Of a stretch of DNA of 64,000 bases, positions 27,794 through 37,233 are shown piece after piece. Each line of letters opens with the position of its first letter. The first letter of the stretch is position 1. Under the pieces are notes generated by a model. That model saw only the letters and a program-made list of their open reading frames with translations, did no database searches and was not told the DNA's origin. Source of the DNA: Lysobacter enzymogenes (GTDB taxonomy: Bacteria; Pseudomonadota; Gammaproteobacteria; Xanthomonadales; Xanthomonadaceae); assembly GCF_017355525.1 (NCBI RefSeq), contig NZ_CP067395.1, positions 4,309,001 through 4,373,000 on the forward strand, given 5' to 3'. A program made the position numbers and the translations under genes.

Positions 27794-30150
27794 TGACGCC
27801 GGCCCGCCGTCTGGCGTTCGCGCTGTTGTGGCTCGGCGTCCTCGCCGTCGCCGGCTGGGCGATCGGCGCGCACCTGCAACTCAGCGGCGACCTGCGCCGC
27901 TTCATGCCCAACGCGCGCACGCCGGCGCAGAAGCTGCTGATCGACGAACTCGGCGAAGGCCCGGGTTCGCGCCTGTTGTTGCTGGCGATCGAAGGCGACG
28001 CGCCGGCGACGCTGGCCGCGCAGTCGCAGGCGCTGCGCGCGGCGCTGGCGCCGCAGCCGGCGTTCAAGCTGGTCGCCAACGGCGCCGGCCTCGGCCTGGA
28101 AGCGGTGCCCGAGCGGCTGCGCCCGTACCGCTACCTGCTGTCGCCGACGCTCGACGAACAGCATCTGGACGCCGATTACCTGAGCGATCAGCTGCAAAGC
28201 CGGGTGCAGGATCTCGGCTCGCCCGCGGGCGAACTGATCGAGCCGCTGCTGCCGAGCGACCCGACCCTAGAAATGCTGCGCCTGGCCGAAGCCTGGCAGC
28301 CCGGGCTGACGCCGCAGACGCTCGACGGGGTGTGGTTCGACCGCGCCGGCAAGCAGGCGCTGCTGGCGGTGGAAACCCGCAGCGCCGGGTTCGACCCGAC
28401 CGGCCAGGAGCGCGCCATCGCCGCGATCCGCGCCGCGTTCGCGCAGGCGCGCGGCGCCAGCCCGGCGCGGCTCACCGTCAGCGGGCCGGGCGCGTTCTCG
28501 CTGGAGATCGGCGGCCGCACCCAGCGCGAAGCGAGCCTGATCGGCACCATCGACAGCCTGCTGTTCGTCGCCCTGCTGTGGATCGCCTACCGCAGCTGGA
28601 AAGCGCCGCTGATCGGCGGCCTGCCGCTGGCGACCGCGGGCCTGGCCGGCCTCGGCGCGGTCGCGGGCCTGTTCGAGGGCGTGCACGGCATCACCGTCGC
28701 GTTCGGCTTCACCCTGATCGGCGTGGTCCAGGACTATCCGATCCATCTCTACAGCCACCAGCGCCCGGGGCTGTCGCCGTGGGCCAGCGCGCGCAGCCTG
28801 TGGCCGACGCTGGGCACCGGCGTGGCCTCGACCTGCATCGCGTACCTGACCTTCTTCGTCTCCGGCGTCGACGGCCTGCAACAGCTGGCGGTGTTCACCA
28901 TCGTCGGCCTCGCCACCGCGGCGCTGACCACCCGCTTCGTGCTGCCGGCGCTGATCGATCCGGCGCCGCGCGACGTGGCCGAGTCGAAGCGTCTGGCGCG
29001 GGTGTGGACCGCGCTGGCGCGCTGGCCGCGGCTCGGCGTGGCCAGCGTGTCGCTGCTGGCCGCGCTGGCCCTGGCGGTGGTGTTGTTCGTGCCGGGGCCG
29101 TTCTGGCAGAACGATCTGGCCAAGCTCACGCCGGTGCCGGAAGACGCCCTGGCCCGCGACGCGCAACTGCGCGACGAACTCGGCGCGCCCGACGTGCGCT
29201 ACGTGGCCGCGATCGAGGCGGGCGACGCCGAAGCCGCGCTGCAAGCCTCCGAAGGCTTGCTCAAAGAACTGCCGGCGCTGCGCCAGAGCGGCGCGATCGC
29301 CGGCTACGACCTCGCCGCGCGCTACCTGCCGAGCGCGCGCACCCAGCTCGAACGCCAGCGGCGTCTGCCCGAAGCCTCGACGCTGCGCGCGGCGCTCGCG
29401 CAGGCGGTCGCGGCGACGCCGTTCCGCGAAGACGCCTTCGCCGACTTCCTGCGCGACGTCGAGGCCGCGCGCCATGCGCCGCCGCTGCGCCCGCGCGATC
29501 TGGCCGGCACCGCGCTGGCGAGCAGCATCGAAGGCCTGCTGCGCGAACGCCCGGGCCGCGCGACCGCGCTGGTGGCGTTGTCGGGATTGCACGATCCGGC
29601 AGCGGTCGCGGCGGCGGTGCGCCGGCACGGCGGGCAGTTGCTCGACTTGAAGCAGGCGTCGGAGTCGTTGGTCGCCGAGTACCGCGGCCGCGTGCTGATG
29701 GCGCTGGCGCTGGCCGGCGTGCTGCTGGCCGCGGCGGTGTGGGTGGCGCTGCGTTCGCCGCGGCGGGTGCTGCGGGTGCTGGCGCCGATGGCGCTGAGTA
29801 CCTTGCTGATCCTGGCCGCGCTGCGCGGCTTCGGCATCGAGCTCAACCTGTTCCACTTGGTCTCGCTGATCCTCGCCGCCGGGCTGGGCCTGGACTACGC
29901 GCTGTTCTTCGACCACGCCGGCGACGACCGCGCCGAACAGCTGCGCACCCTGCACGCGGTCATCGTCTGTAGCCTGACCACGTTCATGGTGTTCGCATTG
30001 CTGGCCTTGTCCTCGATTCCGGTGCTGCGCGCGATCGGCGCCACCGTCGCGCTCGGCGTGGTGTTCAATTTCGTGCTGGCGCTGTTGATCGTGCGCGAGC
30101 CGGCGGCGATGCAAGTCGCAGAAGGAGCGGGCGCCGATGCGCAAGCTTGA
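27793..30150 (+). CDS. MMPL/RND-type exporter of the aryl-polyene cluster
   Basis: This 785-residue inner-membrane protein has the two-halved RND layout: helix 1, a large periplasmic domain (about 30-250), a helix bundle, a second periplasmic domain (about 430-620) and a final bundle. Proton-relay acids are visible in TLIGVVQDYPIHLYSH and GLGLDYALFFDHAG. It likely hands the polyene lipid to the LolA-like protein. The TGATG coupling to the upstream gene fixes the start. Its end overlaps the ApeP-like gene by 14 bases. Confidence 0.9.
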   Translation: MTPARRLAFALLWLGVLAVAGWAIGAHLQLSGDLRRFMPNARTPAQKLLIDELGEGPGSRLLLLAIEGDAPATLAAQSQALRAALAPQPAFKLVANGAGLGLEAVPERLRPYRYLLSPTLDEQHLDADYLSDQLQSRVQDLGSPAGELIEPLLPSDPTLEMLRLAEAWQPGLTPQTLDGVWFDRAGKQALLAVETRSAGFDPTGQERAIAAIRAAFAQARGASPARLTVSGPGAFSLEIGGRTQREASLIGTIDSLLFVALLWIAYRSWKAPLIGGLPLATAGLAGLGAVAGLFEGVHGITVAFGFTLIGVVQDYPIHLYSHQRPGLSPWASARSLWPTLGTGVASTCIAYLTFFVSGVDGLQQLAVFTIVGLATAALTTRFVLPALIDPAPRDVAESKRLARVWTALARWPRLGVASVSLLAALALAVVLFVPGPFWQNDLAKLTPVPEDALARDAQLRDELGAPDVRYVAAIEAGDAEAALQASEGLLKELPALRQSGAIAGYDLAARYLPSARTQLERQRRLPEASTLRAALAQAVAATPFREDAFADFLRDVEAARHAPPLRPRDLAGTALASSIEGLLRERPGRATALVALSGLHDPAAVAAAVRRHGGQLLDLKQASESLVAEYRGRVLMALALAGVLLAAAVWVALRSPRRVLRVLAPMALSTLLILAALRGFGIELNLFHLVSLILAAGLGLDYALFFDHAGDDRAEQLRTLHAVIVCSLTTFMVFALLALSSIPVLRAIGATVALGVVFNFVLALLIVREPAAMQVAEGAGADAQA

Positions 30151-30592
30151 GGACCCCGCGCCGCTGCGCAGCCGCGCAGACATCGCCGCGCTGATCCCGC
30201 ATCAGGGCCTGATGTGCTTGTGGGAGTCGGTGATCGAGTGGGACGACGACGGCCTGGTCGCGCGCAGCGACGGCCATCGCGATCCGGCCCATCCGCTGCG
30301 CGCGGGCGCGCGCCTGCATGCGGTGCATCTGTGCGAGTACGGCGCCCAGCTGATGGCGGTGCACGGCGGCCTGCTGGCGCGCGCGCACGGCGGCCGCGCC
30401 CGCGCGGGCGTGCTGGTGGCGCTGCGCGGGGTGGAGCTGCGCGCGCTGCGCATCGACGACTTGCCCGGCGCGCTGGAAGGGCGCGCGCGCAAGCTGATGG
30501 CGGGCGAGGACAGCTGGCAGTACGAGTTCGAAATCCTGCACGCCGGCGAACCGCTCGCGAGCGGGCGGGCGGCGGTCATGGCGCGAAGCTGA
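30137..30592 (+). CDS. ApeP-like hot-dog dehydratase
   Basis: This 151-residue hot-dog protein starts with IAALIPHQGLMCLWESVIEWDDDGLVARS, the usual ApeP start with its His, and includes HAVHLCEYGAQLMAVHGGLLAR, the long central helix. It is expected to pair with the short ApeI-like protein to form the active 3-hydroxyacyl-ACP dehydratase. It overlaps the MMPL gene, and the ketoreductase gene follows 40 bases later. Confidence 0.85.
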   Translation: MRKLEDPAPLRSRADIAALIPHQGLMCLWESVIEWDDDGLVARSDGHRDPAHPLRAGARLHAVHLCEYGAQLMAVHGGLLARAHGGRARAGVLVALRGVELRALRIDDLPGALEGRARKLMAGEDSWQYEFEILHAGEPLASGRAAVMARS

Positions 30593-30632
30593 GCGGCGAC
30601 GGACATCGTTCGGGCGCGGAGGACAGACAGAG

Positions 30633-31373
30633 ATGAGTGCAACGGAAAAACCCGCGCGGCGGGCCTTGGTGACCGGCGGCAGCGGCGATCTCGGCGGTGC
30701 GGTCTGCCTGCGTCTGGCCGCGCAGGGCTGGCGCACGATCGTGCACGCCAACAGCGGCCTGGACCGCGCCGAGGCGGTGGCCGCGCGCATCCGCGAGGCC
30801 GGCGGCGCGGCCGAGGCGGTGGCCTTCGATGTCGCCGACGGCGAGGCCGCGCGCGCGGCGATCGAGGGGTTGCTCGAGGCCGGGCCGATCCAGTGCGTGG
30901 TCAACAACGCCGGCATCCACGACGACGCGCCGATGGCGGGCATGAGCCAGGCGCAGTGGAAGCGGGTCATCGACGTGTCGCTGCACGGCTTCTTCCATGT
31001 CACCCAGCCGTTGCTGCTGCCGATGGCGCGCACCCGCTTCGGCCGCATCGTCAGCGTGTCGTCGGTGGCGGCGGTGCTCGGCAACCGCGGCCAGACCAAC
31101 TACGCCGCCGCCAAGGCCGCCTTGCACGGCGCGTCGCGGTCGCTGGCGCGCGAGATGGCCAGCCGCGGCATCACCGTCAACGTGGTCGCGCCCGGAGTCA
31201 TCGAAGGGCGGATGGCGGAGCAGGCGTTTCCGCCGGAGGCGATCAAGCAGATGGTGCCGGCGGCGCGCGCGGGGCGCGCCGACGAGGTCGCGGCCCTGGT
31301 CGGGTTCCTGTGCTCGGACGAGGCCGGCTACATCAACGGGCAGGTGATCGGCATCAACGGCGGCATGGGCTGA
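30633..31373 (+). CDS. 3-oxoacyl-ACP reductase, FabG/ApeQ-like
   Basis: This 246-residue short-chain dehydrogenase has the NADPH-binding TGGSGDLGG (residues 14-22), NNAG (91-94), and the catalytic triad Ser144, Tyr157 and Lys161 in SVSSVAAVLGNRGQTNYAAAK. It reduces the 3-oxo intermediate in each polyene elongation cycle. GGAGGA lies nine bases before the ATG. It ends the uninterrupted plus-strand pigment run. Confidence 0.93.
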   Translation: MSATEKPARRALVTGGSGDLGGAVCLRLAAQGWRTIVHANSGLDRAEAVAARIREAGGAAEAVAFDVADGEAARAAIEGLLEAGPIQCVVNNAGIHDDAPMAGMSQAQWKRVIDVSLHGFFHVTQPLLLPMARTRFGRIVSVSSVAAVLGNRGQTNYAAAKAALHGASRSLAREMASRGITVNVVAPGVIEGRMAEQAFPPEAIKQMVPAARAGRADEVAALVGFLCSDEAGYINGQVIGINGGMG

Positions 31374-31596
31374 GCGCGGCGCGCGGGCCGCGACGGCCCG
31401 GCGTCGGTCGCGGTCGCTCCGCGACACGGCGATCTTCGCGCAGCGGCCCGGCGGCGGGACGCGGCGGACGCGGCGCCGCCGGTCGGCCCGCGCGGACCGC
31501 CGATGAACGCGGCCGGCCGCACCGGGGCGCGCTTCACCGCGGCGGCCGCCGCGACGTCGTAGCATGGGGCCAACGTCCGTCGTCGGAATCGCCGTC

Positions 31597-32073
31597 ATGC
31601 GCAGACTTTTCCTGTTGGCCGCGCTGGTGCTGGGCTTGAGCGCCTGCGCCAGTTCCCACGTCATCACCGGCCAGCCGCGCCCGCCGGTTCCGCTCGAACA
31701 GGTGCGCGTGTACTTCGCGCCGCCGCCGAGCCGCTACGAGGAGATCGCCCTGTTGCAGAGCAACAGCGGCGCCTTCACCTACGGCGAGCAGAACAAGATG
31801 AACTCGGTCATCAACAAGCTGCGCGGCGAGGCGGCCAAGCTCGGCGCCAACGGCGTGCTGTTCCAGGGCAGCGACGACGGCGCCGGCGGCACCGGCGTCA
31901 GCGTCGGCGCGGGCGGCGGCAGTTACGGCGGCGGCCGCCACTTCAGCGGCGGTGGGGTCGGCATCAGCATCAGCCCGCGGCAGAAGTTCGCGCGCGGCGT
32001 CGCGATCTACGTGCTCAATCCGCCGCCGATGAGCGACCCGGGCCCGCAGGCGCCGCCGCCGCCCGCGCGCTGA
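31597..32073 (+). CDS. Lipoprotein of the RcsF/DUF4156-like type
   Basis: The protein has 158 residues from ATG 31597, which starts a classical lipoprotein signal (MRRLFLLAALVLGLSAC, lipobox LSAC). The central segment YEEIALLQSNSG ... VINKLRGEAAKLGANGVLFQG resembles the RcsF/DUF4156 fold (AAKLGAN hallmark). A Gly/Ser-rich loop and Pro-rich tail follow. The predicted location is the outer or inner membrane facing the periplasm. It sits between the ketoreductase and the convergent glycosyltransferase; a pigment role is possible but unsupported. Confidence 0.75.
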   Translation: MRRLFLLAALVLGLSACASSHVITGQPRPPVPLEQVRVYFAPPPSRYEEIALLQSNSGAFTYGEQNKMNSVINKLRGEAAKLGANGVLFQGSDDGAGGTGVSVGAGGGSYGGGRHFSGGGVGISISPRQKFARGVAIYVLNPPPMSDPGPQAPPPPAR

Positions 32074-32188
32074 GCGCCGCTCGGACAAGAAGGCTCGCGG
32101 TTCATGCGGGGGAGCCTTCGGGCTCTCTCGAGGGTCTTCAGGCCCGCCACGTTCCTGGCCGATCGCCGCGGCGACGATCCGTCCGGCT

Positions 32189-33049
32189 TCAGCTCGAACC
32201 CACCGGCGCCTTGGGTGCCGGCACCGCGGCGAACTCGCCGCTGGGATCGTCGATCAGCGGCGGATGCGCGCGGATGCTGCGGTACACCTGCGCCACCCGG
32301 CCGCGGCGCAGGCAGTGCAGCACGATGTGCGAGGTGATCCGGCTGAAATCGCGCAGCGGTTTGAAGTGGCTGGCGCGGTAGGCCTGTTCGCCGTCGGCGT
32401 TGTAGCGCGATTCGATCGGCACCGACACGCAGCGGGTGCCCAGCCGCTGCGCGGCCGACATCAGGATCTGCGCTTCGAACACGAAATCCTCGCCCGGCAC
32501 TTGTTCCATCGCAACGACTTCGGCCGGGTACAGGCGCTGCCCGCTCTGGCTGTCGGCGACCTGGTAGCCGGTGCCCCAGGCCACGCCCCAGTCGCCGAAA
32601 TCGTTGGCCAGGCGGCGGTAGGTCGGTTGCGCCGCGCGCTTGCGCAGGCGCGCGCCGATCACGATATGGCCGGGATGGCGGTTGCCGCTGTCGATCAGGC
32701 GCGGGATGTCCTCGGCCGCGTGCTGGCCGTCGCCGTCCATCGTCACCACCGCGGCGGCGCCGCGGCGCAGCGCTTCGGCGAAACCGTCGCGCAGGCTGGC
32801 GCCCTTGCCGCGGCGTTGCGGGTGGCGCAGCAGCACCGCCGGCAGATCGGCGATGCGCTGCGCGGTGCCGTCGTCGGAACCGTCGTCGACCACGATCACC
32901 AGCGCGCATTGCGCCAGCGCGCCGGACACCACCTCGCGGATGCGCAGCGCTTCGTTGAGCGCCGGAATCACCACCGCGACGTTGTCGCGATGCAGGCGCA
33001 CGCGTTCCAGCGGCGCGCGTTCCGGCTGCGGCGCCGTCGCCTCAGTCAT
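32189..33049 (-). CDS. Family 2 glycosyltransferase of the aryl-polyene cluster
   Basis: This 286-residue GT-A protein has VAVVIPALNEALRI, VDDGSDDGT and MDGDGQH (the DxD metal/nucleotide-sugar motif), as in dolichol-phosphate-mannose-synthase-like enzymes. There is no clear C-terminal membrane helix. It probably adds a sugar to the polyene head group or lipid acceptor. It overlaps the chain-length-factor gene by eight bases on the minus strand, so the ketosynthase, chain-length factor and transferase form one translational unit. Confidence 0.9.
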   Translation of the reverse strand: MTEATAPQPERAPLERVRLHRDNVAVVIPALNEALRIREVVSGALAQCALVIVVDDGSDDGTAQRIADLPAVLLRHPQRRGKGASLRDGFAEALRRGAAAVVTMDGDGQHAAEDIPRLIDSGNRHPGHIVIGARLRKRAAQPTYRRLANDFGDWGVAWGTGYQVADSQSGQRLYPAEVVAMEQVPGEDFVFEAQILMSAAQRLGTRCVSVPIESRYNADGEQAYRASHFKPLRDFSRITSHIVLHCLRRGRVAQVYRSIRAHPPLIDDPSGEFAAVPAPKAPVGSS

Positions 33050-33851
33050 CGGTCAGTTCCAGCCACAGGCAACGGCCGCCGCCGGCCGGCAGCGCAAGGC
33101 GCGCGTCGCCGGCCGCCAGCGCGTCGAACAGCGGCAGCATCGGCGCGCTGGCGTTGCCGTGGTCGCGCGCGTGCAGGCGGCCGGGCGCGGCCGCCGCGGC
33201 GGGCGCCGGGCCGAGCCAGGCGTGCAGCGCCGGCGCGCCCGCGCGCGGCGCGCGGCCGAGCACCAGCGCCGCGCCGAGCAAGCCCTCGCTCGGCGCGATC
33301 GCGCCGAGCGGGCCGTAGCCGGCGCCGTCGTAGCCGGCCAGCAGCACCGCGTCCTCGCCGGCGGCCAGTTGCGCCAGCGCTTCGATCAGGCCCTGGGCGA
33401 AACCGGCCTGCAGCGCGCTGAGCGCGGTGGCCGGGCGCATCGCGCCGACGCCGATGGTCCAGTAGCCGGCGGCGGCGTTGTGCACCGAGTTGTGGAAGCG
33501 GGTCGGCGAAATCGCGCGCGGGTCGCTGGCCAGGGTCGCGCACATGTAGTCGGTGATCGCCATGTCGCCGTGGCTGGACACGAACACCGACGACAGCGCC
33601 GCCGGGTCGCGCGCGGCCGCGGCGCATGCGGCCGCGGCCACTTCCAGCGCGACCGCGACGGTTTCCGGCGCGCGCCGGCGTTCGTTGGCCGGCAGCAGCT
33701 GCGGCGACGGCCGCGCGGGCGCGGCGTCGGCGGCGTCGGCGCCGAGCGCGTACGCGCGCGCCGCGTTCCAGTCGGGCAGGCCGCGGCTCCAATAGCCGAT
33801 GCCTTCGACCGCGGCGGTCAGGGCGGTGGCGGGACGGGCGGCGTCGTTCAT
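33042..33851 (-). CDS. Chain-length-factor-like ketosynthase homologue (ApeC-like), no active-site cysteine
   Basis: The protein has 269 residues of half-length beta-ketoacyl-synthase fold. Where the partner synthase has VATACSSSAKVFAQA, this protein has RPATALSALQAGFAQ, so the nucleophilic Cys is Leu at about residue 144. It therefore cannot condense alone and should form a heterodimer with the ketosynthase at 33848, as ApeO/ApeC do. Start and stop of the two genes overlap as ATGA. The second half of the fold is short or missing, which is normal for this subfamily. Confidence 0.85.
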   Translation of the reverse strand: MNDAARPATALTAAVEGIGYWSRGLPDWNAARAYALGADAADAAPARPSPQLLPANERRRAPETVAVALEVAAAACAAAARDPAALSSVFVSSHGDMAITDYMCATLASDPRAISPTRFHNSVHNAAAGYWTIGVGAMRPATALSALQAGFAQGLIEALAQLAAGEDAVLLAGYDGAGYGPLGAIAPSEGLLGAALVLGRAPRAGAPALHAWLGPAPAAAAAPGRLHARDHGNASAPMLPLFDALAAGDARLALPAGGGRCLWLELTDD

Positions 33852-35068
33852 GCGCGCGCGAACACCAGCGAGCAGTTGTTGCCGCCGAAGCCGAAGGAAT
33901 TGTTCATGGCGTAGCGGATCGGCGCGCGCGCGTTGTCGAAACGGATCTGCGGGCCGTTGCCCGGATCGGGCTCGCGGCTGTTGAGGGTGCCGGGCAACTC
34001 GCCGCTGTCCAGCGCCAGCAAAGCGAACGCCGACTCGACGATGCCGGCCGCGCCGAGGGTGTGGCCGGTCCAGCCCTTGGTCGAGGACGCGTGCAGCTGC
34101 GGCGGGAACAAGGCCGCGACCGCCAGCGCTTCGACTTCGTCGTTGGCCGGCGTGGCGGTGCCGTGCAGGTTGAGGTAGCCGATCGCCGCGGCGTCGACGC
34201 CGGCGCGCGCGAGCGCGTCGGCCATCGCCAGCCGCGCGCCGAGCCCCTGCGGGTGCGGCGTGGACATGTGGTGGGCGTCGCTGGATTCGCCGTAGCCGCG
34301 CAGCAACAGGCCGCCCGCATCGGCGTCGCAGCGCTCCAGCAGGGCGAAGCCGCCGGCCTCGCCGAGCGACAGGCCGGTGCGCTGCGCGTCGAACGGCCGG
34401 CATGGATCCGGCGACACCAGTTGCAGCGAGTTGAAGCCGAACAGCACGCTGCCGCACAGCGTATCGACGCCGCCGACCAGGGCCGCGTCGGCCAGTCCCG
34501 CGGCGATCAGGCGCGCGGCCTGGGCGAACACCTTGGCGCTGGACGAACAGGCGGTGGCGACGGTGACGCAGGGGCCGCGCAAGCCGGTCGCGGCGGCGAC
34601 GAAGGCGCCGGGCGAATGCGGGGTGTGCAGCGTCGGGCGGGCGAGGTCGTCGGGAAAGCGCGGCGGTTCGCCGTGCAGGCGCGCGTAGGCCGCCTCGGTG
34701 GCGCCGATGCTCGAAGTCGAGGTGCCGACGATCACCGCGATGCGGTCGGCGCCGTAGCGCGCGACCGCAGCGGCGATCGCCGCGGGCACGCCGTCCTGGT
34801 TCAGGCTCAGCCAGGCCAGGCGGTTGTTGCGGCATTCCCATTCGGCCAGCGCCGCCGGCAGCGGCGAGTTTTCGATGCCGTCGACCCGACCGATCCAGCA
34901 ATCCAGCGGCGCCTGATCCGCGGCGAGCGCAGCGAAGTCGTTGCGGCGCAGGCCGCTGCGACGCTCGCGCAGGGCCGCCGCTTGCGCGCTCAGGCCGTGG
35001 CCCAAGGCCGTGCTGGCGGTGTAGGCGCGGATCGCCAGGGGCGGCATCGGAGTGGCGGTGGACGGCAC
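33848..35068 (-). CDS. Beta-ketoacyl-ACP synthase of the aryl-polyene cluster (ApeO-like)
   Basis: This 406-residue condensing enzyme has a complete active site: Cys174 in ATACSSS, His302 in LHGTAT, Lys331 and His336 in STKGWTGHTLGAAG, and the C-terminal NNSFGFGGNN. It extends the hydroxybenzoyl starter with malonyl-ACP. It is translationally coupled to the Cys-less partner downstream. It starts 287 bases from the divergent YdcF gene, and the shared gap probably holds both promoters. Confidence 0.93.
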   Translation of the reverse strand: MPSTATPMPPLAIRAYTASTALGHGLSAQAAALRERRSGLRRNDFAALAADQAPLDCWIGRVDGIENSPLPAALAEWECRNNRLAWLSLNQDGVPAAIAAAVARYGADRIAVIVGTSTSSIGATEAAYARLHGEPPRFPDDLARPTLHTPHSPGAFVAAATGLRGPCVTVATACSSSAKVFAQAARLIAAGLADAALVGGVDTLCGSVLFGFNSLQLVSPDPCRPFDAQRTGLSLGEAGGFALLERCDADAGGLLLRGYGESSDAHHMSTPHPQGLGARLAMADALARAGVDAAAIGYLNLHGTATPANDEVEALAVAALFPPQLHASSTKGWTGHTLGAAGIVESAFALLALDSGELPGTLNSREPDPGNGPQIRFDNARAPIRYAMNNSFGFGGNNCSLVFARA

Positions 35069-35355
35069 TGAGTGGGCTGATCCCAGATAAAGGCACGCGC
35101 AGTATAGCTATGGGGCACATGAAGCCGGCCTATTCGCGAATCGCAGCGCACGCCGGCGCGGGCCCCGCGGCGCGTATCATGGCGCGCCGCGGGCCAGACG
35201 CTGTGGTGCGGCGGCGTTCGCCGTCGCGACGCGGCATCGATCGGGCCGGATCGGGCGACCGCTCGCGCGATCGCGGTCACGCCTGCGGCATTAACGATTC
35301 AGCCCGCCCCACAGACACCCGAAAACCCGATTCGACACCGCTGCGACGCGACCCA

Positions 35356-36039
35356 GTGACCACTCGCGCTTCCCACCGCATCGCATTGTTCGGCGACCGC
35401 GACCTGCTGCATGTCGCGGCGGTCGCCGCGGCCGCGTGCACGCTCAGCGCCGGCGTGGTCTATCTGGGCTACTTCGTCCACGTGTTGCGGGTGGCGCGGC
35501 GCGCGCCGTGCCGGCCCGAGCGCGGCGAATGCGTGCTGCTGTTCGGCAAGCACGCGCCCGGCGGCCGCATCGACCACGATTTCGAAGCGCGCCTGGACCG
35601 CGCGGTGTCGCTGTGGTCGGAGCGTCCGCCGCGCAGCGTGGTGCTGCTCGGCGGCGGCGCTGCCGACCAACCCAGCGAAGCCGAGCTGGCGCGGCGCGGC
35701 CTGCTCGCGCGCGGCATCGCCGCCGACGCGCCGATCCGGCTGGAAGCGCACTCGCGCGACACCCTGGAGAACCTGCGCAACGCGCGCGAGCTGCTCGGCG
35801 AGGGCATGCGCGCGCGGGTGACCCTGCTCAGCAGCCGTTACCACCTGGCCCGCTGCGCCTGGTTCGCGCGCGAGCTCGGCTACGACTTCGAACTGTGCGC
35901 GGCCGAACCGCGCCTGCGCCTGGGGCCGCGCATGCTGCTGCGCCTGGCCGGCGAAGCGGCGTACGTCTGCCTCAGCGACGTCGGCGCGCGCTGGGCGCGG
36001 CTGATCGGCAGCCAGCGCCTGCTGGCGCGGTTGCGCTGA
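35356..36039 (+). CDS. YdcF/ElyC-type (DUF218) protein
   Basis: The protein has 227 residues from GTG 35356, with one N-terminal membrane helix (HVAAVAAAACTLSAGVVYLGYFVHVL). A DUF218 domain follows: ECVLLFGKHAPGG, then RSVVLLGGGAADQPSEAE, SRDTLENLRNARELL and TLLSSRYHLARCAWFARELGY. Relatives (ElyC, SanA, YdcF) affect envelope or undecaprenyl-carrier metabolism, but the reaction is uncertain. It is divergent from the pigment ketosynthase. No other start with a better ribosome site was found. Confidence 0.8.
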   Translation: MTTRASHRIALFGDRDLLHVAAVAAAACTLSAGVVYLGYFVHVLRVARRAPCRPERGECVLLFGKHAPGGRIDHDFEARLDRAVSLWSERPPRSVVLLGGGAADQPSEAELARRGLLARGIAADAPIRLEAHSRDTLENLRNARELLGEGMRARVTLLSSRYHLARCAWFARELGYDFELCAAEPRLRLGPRMLLRLAGEAAYVCLSDVGARWARLIGSQRLLARLR

Positions 36040-36284
36040 GGCGCGCCGGCTTCGGCGCGGCTCAGCCGCGGCCGCAGACGAGCCGGCGCGACCGCGCGTC
36101 GCAACCCGGCCGCGCCGCGCCGGCCGCGGCAAACGAGGCCCCGGTCCGGTAAAAATTTTCCGCTGGCGAAAACTCGGCCCCGTGATCGCTGCCAGCCGCT
36201 TGTGTGACTGCGATCAGCCGACCTTGCCGTCGCGGGCGCGGCCGCGCTGTGTTTTGCGCGAAGTTTTGTGGCAGGCGCGGGGCC

Positions 36285-36971
36285 TCAGCCGTCCTCGCGG
36301 CGACCGCGCGCGCCGCGCGCGGCGTCCTGGCGCGCCATCGCCTCGCGCAGATGCGCTTCGCCGCCCGAGCACACCGCCAGCACCCGGCACGGGCCCGGCG
36401 CGGCGGCGAGGTAGGCGTGGCCCATGGTGCTGTCGAAATAGATCGAATCGCCGGCTTCCAGGCGCGCCGGCGCGTACAGCTCGGTGTGCAGTTCGATCGC
36501 GCCTTCCAGCACCAGCGCGAACTCCTCGCCGGTGTGGCGGATCAGTTCGCCGAACTCGTCCAGGCTGCGCGCGTGCAGCTCGACGATGATCGGCACCAGA
36601 CGCTTGTTGAGCAGTTCCGAGGCCGGATACAGATGATCGTAGTGCTCGGTGCGGATCGCGTAGCCCTCGCCGGCGCGGGTGATGCTGCGGCGGCCGCCGA
36701 AGGCGTCGTTGCCGGCCGGCGGCTGGCTCGAGAACAGTTCGCCGATGTCGACTTCCAGCCCTTGGGCGATGCGGGTCAGCTTGTCGAAGCTCAGCGACAT
36801 CTTGCCGTTTTCGATCTTCGACAAAGTGGAAATCGGCAGGCCGGTGCGGGCGCCGATTTCGGCCAGGGTCCAGCCGCGCTGGCGGCGCAGCGCGCGCAAG
36901 GCCACGCCCGGGTTGTGGGCGGCGGCGGCGGGCGCGGCGACGGTGACGGTCTTGCTGCGCTTGGCGGGCAT
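36285..36971 (-). CDS. XRE-family regulator with cupin domain
   Basis: The protein has 228 residues. Residues 23-78 form the helix-turn-helix (LRALRRQRGWTLAEIGARTGLPISTLSKIENGKMSLSFDKL), and about 120-205 form a cupin_2 barrel (HTGEEFALVLEGAIELHTE ... GDSIYFDSTMGHAYLA). This is the PuuR-like type that senses a small amine or acid. ATG 36971 (MPAKRSKTV) was preferred to an upstream start with no family similarity. It is divergent from the large serine-hydrolase gene by 262 bases; target unknown. Confidence 0.88.
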   Translation of the reverse strand: MPAKRSKTVTVAAPAAAAHNPGVALRALRRQRGWTLAEIGARTGLPISTLSKIENGKMSLSFDKLTRIAQGLEVDIGELFSSQPPAGNDAFGGRRSITRAGEGYAIRTEHYDHLYPASELLNKRLVPIIVELHARSLDEFGELIRHTGEEFALVLEGAIELHTELYAPARLEAGDSIYFDSTMGHAYLAAAPGPCRVLAVCSGGEAHLREAMARQDAARGARGRREDG

Positions 36972-37233
36972 GGAAAAGGCCGATAGGGACACACGCGACT
37001 CTAGGACCCGCGCCGGAGGCTTGCCAAGCCGCAACGGCAAGCGATTATTCGTATTGTGAAATCGAGTTTCCGATCATGAAAACGACGGTCGCGGGCCGCG
37101 CCGCGCGCGCGGCCGTCGCCGATGCGCCGCCGGCGGGCAGTACACTGCCGGGCTGCCGCCGGCCGCGCGACCTGCGGGCGGCGCCGAGCATGGAGTTTCC
37201 CGGGGCGGCGCCCGGGCGAAAGGGGGTTTAGGG

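Noticed and set aside
32112..32125. Terminator GAGCC-TTCG-GGCTC between the lipoprotein and glycosyltransferase genes
   Set aside because: The stem is only 5-6 bp and no T run follows on either strand.
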